NCBI GenBank assembly: GCA_003154375.1
Contig: PMDG01000024.1
Span: forward strand, 154 to 36,350
Length of the DNA stretch: 36,197 bases
Direction of reading: 5' to 3'
Origin: Candidatus Peregrinibacteria bacterium
GTDB lineage: Bacteria; Patescibacteriota; Gracilibacteria; UM-FILTER-43-11
A model generated the notes under the pieces. The model was not told the origin of the DNA, did no database searches, and was given only the letters and a program-made list of their open reading frames with translations. How positions within the stretch are numbered: the first letter of the stretch is position 1; each line of letters starts with the position of its first letter. Position numbers and translations under genes: made by a program. Below, one piece after another: positions 1 to 7,624 of this stretch.

Positions 1-278
1 CCAAGGGTAAGGGTTTCCAGGGTGTCATCAAGCGCCATCATTTCGCTGGAGGTCCCGAAACCCACGGTTCCCATTTCCACCGCGAACCCGGATCCATTGG
101 TATGCGTGCCAAGCCTGGTCGCGTGAACAAAGGGCATCGCATGGCCGGACACATGGGTGTCGACCAAATCACCATTGCCAACCGCCCCATCGTGAAACTG
201 ATCCCCGAAAAGGAACTGCTCGCCGTGAAAGGCTCGGTTCCGGGAGCGAACAATTCGTATATATTCATCAAATTTTAA
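1..278 (+). CDS. rplC: Ribosomal protein uL3, C-terminal part (5' end outside window)
   Basis: The first 278 bases hold an open frame (codons from base 3) without a start, ending at TAA 276-278; 91 residues are visible. The segment [18 protein letters not shown] and the following [14 protein letters not shown] are the signature loop of uL3, which reaches toward the peptidyl transferase centre of the 50S subunit, and the ending [17 protein letters not shown] matches the usual uL3 C-terminus. It lies directly upstream of rplD, the normal S10-operon order. The N-terminal half and the start are off the window. Identification is secure from motif and position. Confidence 0.96.
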   Translation, partial: KGKGFQGVIKRHHFAGGPETHGSHFHREPGSIGMRAKPGRVNKGHRMAGHMGVDQITIANRPIVKLIPEKELLAVKGSVPGANNSYIFIKF

Positions 279-282
279 TTCC

Positions 283-344
283 AAGTGCTTAAGGTCTAAG
301 TGCTTAAGTGCTTAAGTGCGGAACTCAAAGCTCAATTCTCAATT
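283..344. repeat. rplC-rplD spacer: 8-bp then 7-bp tandem arrays
   Basis: Five tandem units built on AAGTGCTT (one is 7 bp, the last ends in GG) run from 283 to 321. They are followed by three 7-bp units CTCAAAG, CTCAATT, CTCAATT at 324-344. The array fills most of the spacer after the rplC stop. The unit sequence is not shared with other spacers in the window. Function unknown. Confidence 0.85.
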
Positions 345-355
345 CAACTAAAACC

Positions 356-982
356 ATGAAGATCGATCTCTATCAACAATCCGGCGAGAAGAAAGGCACG
401 GTCGATGTTAGCGACAAGCTTTTCAAAGCCCCTGTCAAAGAGGAGCTGATGCGCTTGGTACTGCTTCGGCAACTGGCCAACGCTCGCCAAGCCACTGCCA
501 GCACCAAGACCCGCGGAGAAGTCCGTGGAGGCGGAAGGAAACCCGTGAAACAGAAGCACACGGGTCGCGCCCGCCAGGGTTCCACCCGTAGCCCTGTGTG
601 GCCAGGTGGAGGTATCGCCTTTGGTCCTCGCGGCAACCGCAATTTCAAACTCAATATCCCGAGAGGGGCTGCACGCAGCGCCTTGTTTTCCGCACTTTCC
701 CAAAAGGCCGCCACCAATGCCGTCATTGTCTTGGACAAGTTCGAGGTTAAGACCCCCACAACCAAGGCGTTCGCTTCCCTTCTTAAGAAACTTCCCGTGG
801 AACGCTCTTTGTTGGTGGTGATGGGCGAGAAAGATGCTGGACTCGAGAAGTCCGCCCGGAACATCGATAACGTCAAAACTGTGTTGGTCGATTATCTCAA
901 CCTCCACGATCTCATGAGGTTCACTAATGTGATGTTCTTGGAGTCCGCCCTGAAGAAGGCCGAGACCTTATATGTGAAATAA
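356..982 (+). CDS. rplD: Ribosomal protein uL4
   Basis: 208 residues from ATG 356, close to the usual length of about 200. uL4 is an early-binding 50S protein whose extended loop lines the nascent-peptide exit tunnel. That loop is visible as GRARQGSTRSPVWPGGG, preceded by a Gly/Lys-rich stretch. The frame is open 48 bases further upstream to another ATG (308), but that start would lie in the tandem-repeat spacer and add a 16-residue leader unlike uL4. The start MKIDLYQQ is therefore preferred. No Shine-Dalgarno sequence precedes it (ACTAAAACC-ATG). It sits between rplC and rplW as in the S10 operon. Confidence 0.96.
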   Translation: MKIDLYQQSGEKKGTVDVSDKLFKAPVKEELMRLVLLRQLANARQATASTKTRGEVRGGGRKPVKQKHTGRARQGSTRSPVWPGGGIAFGPRGNRNFKLNIPRGAARSALFSALSQKAATNAVIVLDKFEVKTPTTKAFASLLKKLPVERSLLVVMGEKDAGLEKSARNIDNVKTVLVDYLNLHDLMRFTNVMFLESALKKAETLYVK

Positions 983-1041
983 TTTGAAAGAAACAAACTG
1001 CAAGTCTAAGCAATTCATATATTTCCCCAATCATTGTTCCC

Positions 1042-1338
1042 ATGGAATTGAATCAAGTCCTCAAAATGCCGGTGGTCACCGAAAAGAGCACCAAGGCCCA
1101 GGCGGCTCGCAAATACACATTTCTTGTGCATTTGGATGCCAACAAGAAAGAGATCCAATCCGCCATTGAGAAAGCCTATGGAGTGAAGGTTGAAAGCGTG
1201 AATATTGTCCAAGTCAAAAAGAAGGCTCGTTTGGCCGGTCGAGGTCATATGATCACCAAGCGCCATACGGGTCGCAAGGCGATCATCACGCTTGCCCCCA
1301 AGCAATCCATCGATTTTAATACCATAAAAGTCTCCTAA
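1042..1338 (+). CDS. rplW: Ribosomal protein uL23
   Basis: 98 residues, the normal length. uL23 binds domain III of 23S rRNA at the exit tunnel and is the docking site for trigger factor and SRP. The beginning [14 protein letters not shown] is the typical uL23 N-terminus, and the region [20 protein letters not shown] is the basic rRNA-binding loop that reaches into the tunnel wall. The leader before ATG 1042 is TTGTTCCC with no Shine-Dalgarno motif. A 59-base spacer separates it from rplD and only 5 bases separate it from rplB, which suggests tight coupling to rplB. Confidence 0.96.
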   Translation: MELNQVLKMPVVTEKSTKAQAARKYTFLVHLDANKKEIQSAIEKAYGVKVESVNIVQVKKKARLAGRGHMITKRHTGRKAIITLAPKQSIDFNTIKVS

Positions 1339-1343
1339 ATCCC

Positions 1344-2180
1344 ATGGGAATCATCAAGTATAAGCCCACCAACGCGGGACGTCGGAATATGAGTGTCAAC
1401 TCCTATGAGGAGCTGACCACCGACAAACCCCACAAGCCCCTGCTTCGCACTTGGCATGAAAGGGGTGGCCGAAACAACCTTGGCCGTCTCACCGTGCGTC
1501 ATCGTGGCGGTGGAGAAAAACGCATGTATCGCATTATCGATAGCAAGCGTTTCGACAAGCTGAACATTCCTGCCAAGGTCGAAACCATTGAATACGATCC
1601 CAACCGAACGTCTTTTATCGCCCTGCTTTGCTACGCCGATGGCGAAAGGCGCTATATTATTGCCCCCAACTTCCTTACGGTCGGGTCCAGCATCATTTGT
1701 AGCGAGAAAGCCAAGGTCAAAGTTGGAAATCGCATGCAGGTCAAGAACATCCCCGTCGGTTTCGATGTCCACGATTTGGAATTGGTCCCCGGCAAGGGCG
1801 CGCAATGTATTCGTTCCGCTGGTTCCTATGGCAAGGTCACATCCTTGGATGGCGATCTCGCCCAGGTCACATTGCCTTCTGGTGAAATTCGTTTTGTCCG
1901 CAAGGAGTGCTATGCCACGATCGGGATTGTAAGCAATCTGGATCACTCCAATGTCCGCATCGGCAAGGCTGGCGTCACCCGCCATTTGGGTCATCGTCCG
2001 GAGGTGCTTGGCAAATCCATGAATCCAGTCGACCATCCGCATGGAGGAGGCGAGGGCCATAATCCGATCGGTCTCAAATACCCGAAGACCCCTTGGGGCA
2101 AGCATGCCCTTGGCGTCAAGTCCCGCCGACCCAAGAAGTATTCCAACAAGATGATCATCTCGCGCAGGAAGAAAAACTAA
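1344..2180 (+). CDS. rplB: Ribosomal protein uL2
   Basis: 278 residues (usual about 275). uL2 is a primary 23S rRNA binder needed for subunit association and peptidyl-transferase activity. The C-terminal motif [17 protein letters not shown] carries the histidine that approaches the catalytic centre. The N-terminal part has the OB-fold and the mid part the SH3-like domain, as shown by the order [15 protein letters not shown], then [13 protein letters not shown]. The start ATG 1344 lies five bases after the rplW stop and is preceded by TAAATCCC. No truncation or unusual residue was noticed. Confidence 0.97.
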   Translation: MGIIKYKPTNAGRRNMSVNSYEELTTDKPHKPLLRTWHERGGRNNLGRLTVRHRGGGEKRMYRIIDSKRFDKLNIPAKVETIEYDPNRTSFIALLCYADGERRYIIAPNFLTVGSSIICSEKAKVKVGNRMQVKNIPVGFDVHDLELVPGKGAQCIRSAGSYGKVTSLDGDLAQVTLPSGEIRFVRKECYATIGIVSNLDHSNVRIGKAGVTRHLGHRPEVLGKSMNPVDHPHGGGEGHNPIGLKYPKTPWGKHALGVKSRRPKKYSNKMIISRRKKN

Positions 2181-2183
2181 TTT

Positions 2184-2223
2184 CAGTGCAACAGTGCTAC
2201 AGACCACCAGTGCAACAGTACCA
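2184..2223. repeat. rplB-rpsS spacer: five contiguous 8-bp units
   Basis: Five 8-mers follow one another without a gap: CAGTGCAA, CAGTGCTA, CAGACCAC, CAGTGCAA, CAGTACCA. CAG is invariant at the start of each unit. The array begins three bases after the rplB stop codon and ends 15 bases before the rpsS start. It has no internal dyad and no T-tract, so it is not a terminator. Confidence 0.92.
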
Positions 2224-2238
2224 ATATAATCACAACTT

Positions 2239-2538
2239 ATGAGCCGAAGTCTTAAAAAAGGAATCTACGTCTACCCCAAGCTTCTCAAGAAAGTGAAAGA
2301 GATGGAGGCTTCCGGTCAGAAGAAGGTCATCCGGACCTGGGCGCGAAATTGCGCCATCCCCCCGGAATTTGTGGGAAGCACCTTCGGCGTCCACAATGGG
2401 AAGACTCATATTTCCGTCTTCGTCACCGAGAACATGGTCGGCCACAAGCTCGGGGAGTTTGTTCCCACCCGCAAGTTCAAGGCCCATGGCGGTCGCATGG
2501 CAAAGGACGAGACACCAGCACCTGCACCAGCCAAATAA
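2239..2538 (+). CDS. rpsS: Ribosomal protein uS19
   Basis: 99 residues, slightly longer than the usual 92. uS19 sits on the head of the 30S subunit next to uS13 and contacts the A-site finger. [19 protein letters not shown] is the standard N-terminus, and [17 protein letters not shown] is the conserved C-terminal core. A short Ala/Pro tail (APAPAPAK-like) follows the core. The start ATG 2239 is preceded by AATCACAACTT with no Shine-Dalgarno sequence. It lies between rplB and rplV, as in the canonical operon. Confidence 0.97.
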   Translation: MSRSLKKGIYVYPKLLKKVKEMEASGQKKVIRTWARNCAIPPEFVGSTFGVHNGKTHISVFVTENMVGHKLGEFVPTRKFKAHGGRMAKDETPAPAPAK

Positions 2539-2539
2539 T

Positions 2540-2573
2540 CGATTAGCGACTAGGGATTAGCCCCTAGTCCTAG
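2540..2573. repeat. rpsS-rplV spacer: 7-bp array built on NNNTAG
   Basis: Units CGATTAG, CGACTAG, GGATTAG, CCCCTAG and a shorter TCCTAG follow in register, each ending in TAG. The array starts two bases after the rpsS stop. The CCCCTAG and CGACTAG units are separate from the 7-mers of the rplX-rplE spacer, although both use the word ATTAG. Confidence 0.9.
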
Positions 2574-2605
2574 AATACCCCGAGAAAATTTTAATCTCCA
2601 ACCTC

Positions 2606-3106
2606 ATGAAAGCAGTTTTACGCGGAATCCGCATCACTCCCAAGAAGGCCAACCTGGTTGCAGGTATGGTTCGTGGCATGCCAGTGAAGGAGGCCATCAA
2701 TTTGCTCAAGTTCACGCCCAAGAAAGGCGCGCACATCATTTCCAAAGTGATCGCTTCCGCCGCCGCCAACGCCAAGAACAACTTCCATCAATCCGTGGAC
2801 GACCTTATCATCACCCAGATCTGGGCTGTGAAGGGCGCCACCCTGAAGCGTGCAACTCCCGCCAACCGCGGACGCGCCTGGCCCATCCATGAGGTCATGT
2901 CTCACATCACAGTCGAGGTGGGATTGCCCGAGGGTATGACCCCCAAGAAACCTGTCGCGAAGGCCGAAGCCAAGACTGAAACCAAGGAGGTGAAAGCCGA
3001 AGACAAGGCTGCCAAGGCTTCGACCCATTCGACAAGCTCAGGGCAGGCAAGCTCAGCCTCTGCGAGAAAGCCTGTTGCTAAAAAGGAACCGAAAGCGAAG
3101 AAATAA
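2606..3106 (+). CDS. rplV: Ribosomal protein uL22 with long basic tail
   Basis: 166 residues against the usual 110. The first 110 residues are a normal uL22: MKAVLRGIRITPKKANLVA, then the tunnel-loop region RATPANRGRAWPI, ending in HITVEV. uL22 binds all domains of 23S rRNA and its beta-hairpin lines the exit tunnel. Residues from about 115 to 166 form a Lys/Ala/Glu-rich tail of low complexity. Within it, bases 3018-3056 encode an STHSTSSGQASS-type insert derived from a dispersed DNA repeat. The tail is probably disordered and exposed at the subunit surface; this is inference. Confidence 0.96.
   Translation: MKAVLRGIRITPKKANLVAGMVRGMPVKEAINLLKFTPKKGAHIISKVIASAAANAKNNFHQSVDDLIITQIWAVKGATLKRATPANRGRAWPIHEVMSHITVEVGLPEGMTPKKPVAKAEAKTETKEVKAEDKAAKASTHSTSSGQASSASARKPVAKKEPKAKK
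3018..3056. repeat. Dispersed TTCGACAAGCTCAGG-type element inside rplV
   Basis: The segment contains TTCGAC twice (3019, 3028) and AAGCTCAG twice (3034, 3049) around CAGGGCAGGC. It is read in frame and breaks the Lys/Ala composition of the uL22 tail with a Ser/Thr/Gly/Gln patch. From general knowledge, near-identical words recur in many environmental bacterial genomes as dispersed repeats; the copy number in this genome cannot be seen here. Confidence 0.65.
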
Positions 3107-3139
3107 TTTTTTAATCCTTAAGTCCACCGATCTCCATAT

Positions 3140-3808
3140 ATGGGACAAAAAGTAAATCCAAACAGCTTGAGGCTCGGCATCATCACCACCTGGGATTCCA
3201 AGTGGTATGCCAATAAACGCGACTTCTCAAAGCTTTTCCTGGCTGACATTGAACTCCGCAAGGCCATCAATGAGCGCCTGGCAACTGCCGACGTGACCAA
3301 GGTCGAGATCGAGCGTTCCGCCAAGAAAGTCACGGTCAATATTCATGCGGCCAAGCCTGGAATGATCATTGGCAAGGGTGGCATGATGATCGAGGATCTC
3401 AAGGACTTCCTGAAGAAAAAGTTCAACCAGAATTTCGACGTTAACATCCACGAGGTCACCTCCCCTGACCAGAACGCTTTGCTGATCGGCCGCATGATCG
3501 CCTCTGCCATTGAACGCCGTATCGCCTATCGCCGCGCCGTGAAGCAAGCCATGCAAAAGGCTATCGAAGCAGGTGCCAAAGGAGTCAAGATCCGCACTGC
3601 AGGCCGTCTGAATGGAGTCGAAATCTCCCGCGAGGAACTGTTCAAGGAAGGCTCAATCCCGCTACACACCCTCCGTGCCAATATCGATTATGCCAAGGCC
3701 GAGGCCCACACCACCTACGGAACGATCGGCATCCAGGTTTGGATCTTCAAGGGATTGGTTTTCAAGAAAAAGAATGCCGTCCCGGAGACTGTTATCGCCA
3801 AGAAATAA
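3140..3808 (+). CDS. rpsC: Ribosomal protein uS3
   Basis: 222 residues (usual 210-235). uS3 lies at the mRNA entry channel of the 30S subunit and contributes to mRNA unwinding. MGQKVNPNSLRLGI is the standard start. The KH domain is marked by GMIIGKGG near residue 75. The C-terminal domain has GVKIRTAGRLNGVEISREE and the following HTLRANIDYAKAEAHTTYG. ATG 3140 is preceded by CCGATCTCCATAT, which lacks a Shine-Dalgarno sequence. It lies between rplV and rplP as expected. Confidence 0.97.
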   Translation: MGQKVNPNSLRLGIITTWDSKWYANKRDFSKLFLADIELRKAINERLATADVTKVEIERSAKKVTVNIHAAKPGMIIGKGGMMIEDLKDFLKKKFNQNFDVNIHEVTSPDQNALLIGRMIASAIERRIAYRRAVKQAMQKAIEAGAKGVKIRTAGRLNGVEISREELFKEGSIPLHTLRANIDYAKAEAHTTYGTIGIQVWIFKGLVFKKKNAVPETVIAKK

Positions 3809-3836
3809 TTTTTACTAATTCGCTGAATCTACCCCT

Positions 3837-4253
3837 ATGTTACAACCCGCTCGAACCAAATTCAGGAAATCCCACCGCTCTCGCAGTGGCTTGGTCGGCA
3901 CCTCTTACTCCGGTGCTTCGGTCAGTTTTGGGATGTTCGGCCTCAAGGCGTTGACCCCAGGCGAAGTTTCCTCCCGGCAAATCGAGGCCGCCCGCCGTGC
4001 CATGAGCCATTGCATCAAGCGCGGTGGAAAGATCTGGATTCGCATCTTCCCCCATATGCCAATCACCAAAAAACCTTTAGAGGTGCCCATGGGCTCTGGA
4101 AAGGGAAGTGTGGAATTCTATACTGCCTTGGTTCGACCTGGTCGCGTGATTTTCGAGATGGATGGCGTCACCGAGGCTATTGCCCGCGAAGCCTTCCGGC
4201 TCGCAGGATCCAAACTCCCGGTTCGAACCAAGTTTGTCGCGAAACATGTCTAA
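3837..4253 (+). CDS. rplP: Ribosomal protein uL16
   Basis: 138 residues, the normal length. uL16 is a late-assembling 50S protein that helps position the A-site tRNA. The start [14 protein letters not shown], the [18 protein letters not shown] segment containing the conserved GSGKG loop, and the ending KLPVRTKFV are all family hallmarks. The leader is CTGAATCTACCCCT-ATG. The gene lies 28 bases after rpsC and 27 before rpmC. Confidence 0.97.
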   Translation: MLQPARTKFRKSHRSRSGLVGTSYSGASVSFGMFGLKALTPGEVSSRQIEAARRAMSHCIKRGGKIWIRIFPHMPITKKPLEVPMGSGKGSVEFYTALVRPGRVIFEMDGVTEAIAREAFRLAGSKLPVRTKFVAKHV

Positions 4254-4280
4254 CGCTATTTCCTAATTTTTCTTTGACCC

Positions 4281-4625
4281 ATGCTTTCGATCCAAGAACT
4301 ACGATCTTCATCCAAGAAAGAACTCCTGCTGGAACTCCAGAAGGCCCGCAAAGAGATGCTCAAGATCCGTATCAACCTCAAGACCAAGCACGAAAAAGAC
4401 ACGAGCAAGGCTCGCAAGGAAAAGCGCATGATTGCCCAGATCCTGACGTTGCTCAAGGAGTTTGACAAGGAACCCTCTTCCGCCAAAGCTTCGGAGGCCC
4501 CAACCAAGAAAGAATCCCCTGTTGCCAAGCCAGAGAAATCCGAAGTTCTCGCCCCTAAGCCAGAGGCCAAGAAGCCAGCGGTCAAGAAGGCTGTCGCCAA
4601 GAAGACATCTAAGAAAAATTCCTAA
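4281..4625 (+). CDS. rpmC: Ribosomal protein uL29 with C-terminal extension
   Basis: 114 residues although uL29 is normally 60-70. Residues 1-65 show the two-helix uL29 fold (LRSSSKKELLLELQKARKE, then SKARKEKRMIAQILTLLKE). uL29 sits at the tunnel exit beside uL23 and contributes to factor docking. Residues from about 66 to 114 form a Pro/Lys/Ala tail (KPEAKKPAVKKAVAKK). Its first part, SSAKASEAP, is encoded by a repeat-like DNA word shared with rpsE. The position before rpsQ supports the call. The tail could be disordered and solvent-exposed near the exit port. Confidence 0.93.
   Translation: MLSIQELRSSSKKELLLELQKARKEMLKIRINLKTKHEKDTSKARKEKRMIAQILTLLKEFDKEPSSAKASEAPTKKESPVAKPEKSEVLAPKPEAKKPAVKKAVAKKTSKKNS
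4477..4499. repeat. In-gene repeat word, rpmC copy
   Basis: CTTCCGCCAAAGCTTCGGAGG in rpmC closely matches CTTCGCCAAGGCTACGGAGG at 8697-8716 in rpsE. Both are read in the same frame (SAKASE and FAKATE), and both lie in the Lys/Ala tail of a ribosomal protein. The word has partial dyad symmetry around AAGCTT. Confidence 0.6.
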
Positions 4626-4637
4626 TCCCTTATAGCT

Positions 4638-4880
4638 ATGCGTACCAAGACAGGAACCGTCACCAGCAACAAGATGACCAAAACCATCGTGGTGAAAGTC
4701 GTCACGGACAAGTTGCATCCCAAATACAAGAAGCGCTTCCAGGTTTCCAAGAAGTTCTATGCGCATTGCGAGGATAGCTCCAAAGTCCCGATGGGGTCCA
4801 TCGTGACCATCGAAGAGACTAGACCTCTCAGCAAACTCAAGCGCTGGAAACTCGTCGAAACCGTGTCTGTTGCCAAGTAG
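4638..4880 (+). CDS. rpsQ: Ribosomal protein uS17
   Basis: 80 residues, normal length. uS17 is a primary 16S rRNA binder with an OB fold in the 30S body. The pattern GTVTSNKMTKTIVVKVV followed by HPKYKKRFQVSKKFYAHCE and the late ETRPLSKLKRWKLVE is diagnostic. It starts 12 bases after the rpmC stop with leader CCCTTATAGCT-ATG. No anomalies. Confidence 0.97.
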   Translation: MRTKTGTVTSNKMTKTIVVKVVTDKLHPKYKKRFQVSKKFYAHCEDSSKVPMGSIVTIEETRPLSKLKRWKLVETVSVAK

Positions 4881-4910
4881 GCATAACCTCACAATAATTT
4901 CCCTTATCCC

Positions 4911-5279
4911 ATGATCCAAACCAGAACAATCCTCAATGTTGCCGACAACACGGGCGCCAAGCGCGCCATGTGCATCAAGGTGCTCGGTGGCTCCAAGGCC
5001 CGCTATGCCGGAGTCGGAGATGTTATTGTTGTCGCCGTCAAAGATGCCGCCCCTAAGGGGCTGGTGAAGAACCATACCGTGGAGCGCGCCGTGGTGGTCC
5101 GCACCAGGAAATCCATCCATCGCAACGACGGTTCCTACCTCCGTTTTGACGACAACGCCTGCGTGATTGTGGCCAAGGACAATTTGCCCAAGGGCACCCG
5201 CGTTTTCGGTCCTGTGGCCCGCGAACTTCGCCCCAAGGGATTCCAGAAAATCATTTCCCTGGCGCCGGAAGTACTCTAA
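4911..5279 (+). CDS. rplN: Ribosomal protein uL14
   Basis: 122 residues, normal length. uL14 lies at the subunit interface, forms bridges to 16S rRNA and is the binding site of the silencing factor Rsf[19 protein letters not shown] is the invariant N-terminus; the mid region [20 protein letters not shown] and the ending [10 protein letters not shown] match the family. The leader is AATTTCCCTTATCCC directly against ATG, an example of the CCC-ATG arrangement recurring in this operon. Confidence 0.97.
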   Translation: MIQTRTILNVADNTGAKRAMCIKVLGGSKARYAGVGDVIVVAVKDAAPKGLVKNHTVERAVVVRTRKSIHRNDGSYLRFDDNACVIVAKDNLPKGTRVFGPVARELRPKGFQKIISLAPEVL

Positions 5280-5282
5280 TTA

Positions 5283-5330
5283 CCAATTGTGGAACCATTC
5301 GTGGAACCAATTGTGGACCCCATGGTGGAA
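5283..5330. repeat. rplN-rplX spacer: four contiguous 12-bp units
   Basis: Units CCAATTGTGGAA, CCATTCGTGGAA, CCAATTGTGGAC and CCCATGGTGGAA follow exactly head to tail. CC at the start and GTGG at positions 7-10 are constant. The array begins three bases after the rplN stop. A related 12-bp array lies at 33920-33979, after nrdR. Confidence 0.92.
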
Positions 5331-5362
5331 CTCGATAAAATATCTAATTTAATTCCAGAACA

Positions 5363-5704
5363 ATGAAGATCAAGGTTAACGATAAAGTATTGGTCACTGC
5401 CGGAAAGAACAAGGGAAAGACAGGCAATGTGATGAGAGTGCTCGACAAGACTGGCAAAGTGACTGTCGAGAAGGTCAACATCCGGACCAAACACATCAAG
5501 AAAACCGCCACGGCGGCTGGCCAACGGATCAAGTTCGAGGCTCCGCTTGATGTCTCCAAGGTCATGCTCATTTGCCCCAGCTGCAACAAGGCGTCTCGGG
5601 TTGGCTATAAAGTCCCGAAGACCGGGAAGAAGTTCCGCGTCTGCGTGAAGTGTGGCGAATCCGTGGAGCAGGCCGTTTCCAAAGTCTCGAAGAAGAAAGC
5701 CTAA
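5363..5704 (+). CDS. rplX: Ribosomal protein uL24 with zinc-ribbon end
   Basis: 113 residues. uL24 initiates 50S assembly and later sits at the tunnel exit. The N-terminal KOW motif is seen in KVNDKVLVTAGKNKGKTGNV. The C-terminal part contains two Cys pairs (ICPSCNK and VCVKCGE) spaced as a zinc ribbon, so this is the metal-binding form found in many bacteria rather than the Cys-free E. coli form. Its upstream spacer consists mainly of the 12-bp array. The leader is AATTCCAGAACA-ATG. Confidence 0.96.
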   Translation: MKIKVNDKVLVTAGKNKGKTGNVMRVLDKTGKVTVEKVNIRTKHIKKTATAAGQRIKFEAPLDVSKVMLICPSCNKASRVGYKVPKTGKKFRVCVKCGESVEQAVSKVSKKKA

Positions 5705-5738
5705 TTAGCTATTAACCATTAGCTATTAGCGATTAGCC
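5704..5738. repeat. rplX-rplE spacer: five contiguous 7-bp ATTAGCN units
   Basis: ATTAGCT, ATTAACC, ATTAGCT, ATTAGCG and ATTAGCC run in perfect register. The first unit shares its initial A with the rplX stop codon. The following GTTGTAGCTAG carries the same core in a weaker form. Nothing else is recognised before the rplE start at 5769. Confidence 0.92.
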
Positions 5739-5768
5739 GTTGTAGCTAGAAATTAATTCGAATCACCT

Positions 5769-6311
5769 ATGTCACTCTACGAACGAATGAAAACCGAGAT
5801 CGCTCCTGCCCTGAAAAAGGAGCTTGGTCTCACCAATACCATGGCGGTGCCGCGCATCAAGAAGGTCACCGTGAACGTTGGAATCGGAACCCTTACCCGA
5901 AACACCAAGGATTTCAGCAATGTTTTGGAGAATGTCGCCTTGATCTCTGGACAAAAGCCCGTGGTCACCATGGCCAAGAAAGCCATTTCCAACTTTAAAC
6001 TTCGCATTGGAATCCCCAATGGAGTCATTTGCACCCTTCGCGGCCGACGCGCCTACGACATGGTCGACCGGATGGTCAATGTGGTCATCCCCCGCATCCG
6101 CGACTTCCGCGGACTTAGCGTCAAATCGTTCGATGGCAAAGGCAATTTTAGCGTCGGATTCCGCGACGCCTTGGTGTTCCCTGAGATCAACCCCGACAAA
6201 TTGGTCAATCCGCATGGTTTCTCGGTCACCATTGTGACCACTGCCAAGACCAATGAGGAGGGAATCGCCCTTTTGAGACACATGGGTTTTCCCTTTAAGA
6301 AGGAACTCTAG
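5769..6311 (+). CDS. rplE: Ribosomal protein uL5
   Basis: 180 residues (usual 179). uL5 binds 5S rRNA and forms the central protuberance, contacting the P-site tRNA. The N-terminal region MSLYERMKTEIAPALKKE, then VPRIKKVTVNVGIG, SGQKPVVTMAKKAISNFKLR and the ending GIALLRHMGFPFKKEL are characteristic. ATG 5769 is preceded by AATTCGAATCACCT. Gene order rplX-rplE-rpsN is canonical. Confidence 0.97.
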   Translation: MSLYERMKTEIAPALKKELGLTNTMAVPRIKKVTVNVGIGTLTRNTKDFSNVLENVALISGQKPVVTMAKKAISNFKLRIGIPNGVICTLRGRRAYDMVDRMVNVVIPRIRDFRGLSVKSFDGKGNFSVGFRDALVFPEINPDKLVNPHGFSVTIVTTAKTNEEGIALLRHMGFPFKKEL

Positions 6312-6313
6312 AC

Positions 6314-6341
6314 AATTTTAAATTTTCAATTTTAAATTTTC
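6314..6341. repeat. rplE-rpsN spacer: four 7-bp AATTTTN units
   Basis: AATTTTA and AATTTTC alternate twice in contiguous 7-bp register, starting two bases after the rplE stop. The composition is A/T only apart from the C at the end of alternate units, so it also provides the unstructured leader of rpsN. Confidence 0.88.
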
Positions 6342-6350
6342 AATCAATTT

Positions 6351-6566
6351 ATGGCAAGACTGACACTTCGCATCAAAGCTCAACGGCTCGAAAAGGAATT
6401 TCAAGCCAAGGGCAAGAAAATGGACAAGTGGGTCCGTGTATACCATCGTTGCAAGCTTTGCGGCCGTTCCCGCGGTTACCTTCGATTTTTTCAGGCTTGC
6501 CGCATTTGTGTCCGAGAGCTCGCCTCAAAGGGTGAGATCATGGGTATCAAGAAGTCCAGCTGGTAA
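6351..6566 (+). CDS. rpsN: Ribosomal protein uS14, zinc-binding type
   Basis: 71 residues, about ten longer at the N-terminus than the usual 61-residue type Z protein. Cys34, Cys37, Cys50 and Cys53 form the CxxC-CxxC zinc site. The motif [15 protein letters not shown] and the ending GIKKSSW match type Z uS14, which lies in the 30S head by the decoding region. The extra residues are basic. ATG 6351 is the only sensible start; using Met24 would remove conserved basic residues. The gene lies between rplE and rpsH, as usual. Confidence 0.97.
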   Translation: MARLTLRIKAQRLEKEFQAKGKKMDKWVRVYHRCKLCGRSRGYLRFFQACRICVRELASKGEIMGIKKSSW

Positions 6567-6618
6567 GAACCAAATAGACGAAGCACGTAATCGCATATTT
6601 CATTTTTATCCCAATCGT

Positions 6619-7002
6619 ATGAACACTGACCCGATAGCTGACTTGCTCACACGGATGCGCAACGCCGTCAAAGCACGACAAACAAAGACTGTGGTTCCCC
6701 ACTCCACCATGAAGATGGCGATCCTCGAGGTGATCAAGAAACGGAAGTTCATCCAGGATTTCAAAGTCGTCAAGAATGGCGAATTCAACGAAATTGAGAT
6801 CACTTTCAATCCCGAGATCAAAGAACTCAGCCTCAAGCGCGTGAGCAAACCCGGCCAACGCATATACGTCGGCAAAGGGGATATCAAATCCGTTCATTAC
6901 GGCTATGGTATTGCCCTGATCTCCACTCCGAAAGGAGTCATGGAGGGCCGTGAGGCCATGAAGGCTGGCATGGGAGGAGAGTTCCTTTGCGAGGTCTGGT
7001 AG
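6619..7002 (+). CDS. rpsH: Ribosomal protein uS8
   Basis: 127 residues from ATG 6619. The frame is open upstream to 6436, but that extension overlaps rpsN and shows no uS8 similarity; MNTDPIADLLTRMRNAV is the conserved start. uS8 is a primary binder of the central domain of 16S rRNA and the translational regulator of the spc operon in enterobacteria. The C-terminal motif GIALISTPKGVMEGREA contains the conserved STP(K/R)G loop. The leader is ATTTTTATCCCAATCGT with no Shine-Dalgarno sequence. Confidence 0.96.
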   Translation: MNTDPIADLLTRMRNAVKARQTKTVVPHSTMKMAILEVIKKRKFIQDFKVVKNGEFNEIEITFNPEIKELSLKRVSKPGQRIYVGKGDIKSVHYGYGIALISTPKGVMEGREAMKAGMGGEFLCEVW

Positions 7003-7005
7003 CCC

Positions 7006-7059
7006 CAAGTCTCAAGCGCGAGTCTCAAGAAAACCTGAATATCCTAAATCCATTATCCA
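7006..7059. repeat. rpsH-rplF spacer: two successive 7-bp arrays
   Basis: CAAGTCT, CAAGCGC, GAGTCTC occupy 7006-7026, and a different set ATATCCT, AAATCCA, TTATCCA occupies 7039-7059. Units are in 7-bp register within each set, with a 12-base interruption. The second set ends seven bases before the rplF start. Degeneracy is higher than in the neighbouring spacers. Confidence 0.7.
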
Positions 7060-7065
7060 ACTATT

Positions 7066-7620
7066 ATGTCACGAATCGGAAAAGTTCCCATCACCATTCC
7101 CGCCGGAGTCCAAGTTACACTGGCCAACCGGACCATCAAGGTCAAGGGCGCAAAAGGCGAGCTTAGCTATGCCTATTCCCCTTTGGTCGAAGTCACTCAG
7201 GAGGGTGACAAAATCGTGATTAAGCGAAATGGCGATGAGAAGGAGCCCCGCGCCTTCCACGGACTCACACGCGCCCTCATCAATAACATGGTGAATGGTG
7301 TTTCAAAAGGTTTCGAAAAACGCCTTCAATTGGTTGGAGTCGGTTTCAGAGCTCAGGTGACTGGCAAGAAATTGACCTTGAACGTCGGCTTTTCACACCC
7401 TATCGAATATATGATCCCCGATGGAGTTAAAGTCGAAATGGACAAAGAAGACAAGAACATCCTCATTGTTTCCGGTATCGATCGCCAAATGGTCGGAGAG
7501 TCCGCTGCACAAATTCGCAAATTCCGAACCCCGGAACCCTACAAGGGCAAGGGAATTCGCTATGTCGACGAGTATGTCAGGCGCAAGGCAGGCAAGGCCG
7601 CAGCCAAGGCCGCCGCATAA
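7066..7620 (+). CDS. rplF: Ribosomal protein uL6
   Basis: 184 residues (usual about 177). uL6 is placed near the factor-binding site at the base of the bL12 stalk. MSRIGKVPITIPAGVQV and the C-terminal LVSGIDRQMVGESAAQIRKF-like region with PEPYKGKGIRYVDE are standard; the latter is the second alpha/beta domain that touches the sarcin-ricin loop. A short Ala/Lys end follows. The start ATG 7066 is preceded by ATCCAACTATT. Confidence 0.97.
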   Translation: MSRIGKVPITIPAGVQVTLANRTIKVKGAKGELSYAYSPLVEVTQEGDKIVIKRNGDEKEPRAFHGLTRALINNMVNGVSKGFEKRLQLVGVGFRAQVTGKKLTLNVGFSHPIEYMIPDGVKVEMDKEDKNILIVSGIDRQMVGESAAQIRKFRTPEPYKGKGIRYVDEYVRRKAGKAAAKAAA

Positions 7621-7624
7621 GCTC

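Noticed and set aside
1335-2207. Long minus-strand open frame opposite rplB (290 codons)
   Set aside because: It is a shadow of rplB; the plus strand encodes a complete, conserved uL2 and the minus product shows no recognisable domain.
2184-2223. CRISPR array interpretation of the spacer tandem repeats
   Set aside because: Units are 7-12 bp, contiguous and without spacers; no cas genes are in the window.
4308-5120. Minus-strand open frame opposite rpmC-rpsQ-rplN
   Set aside because: It spans three real ribosomal genes in antisense, has low-complexity Gly/Leu composition and no promoter.
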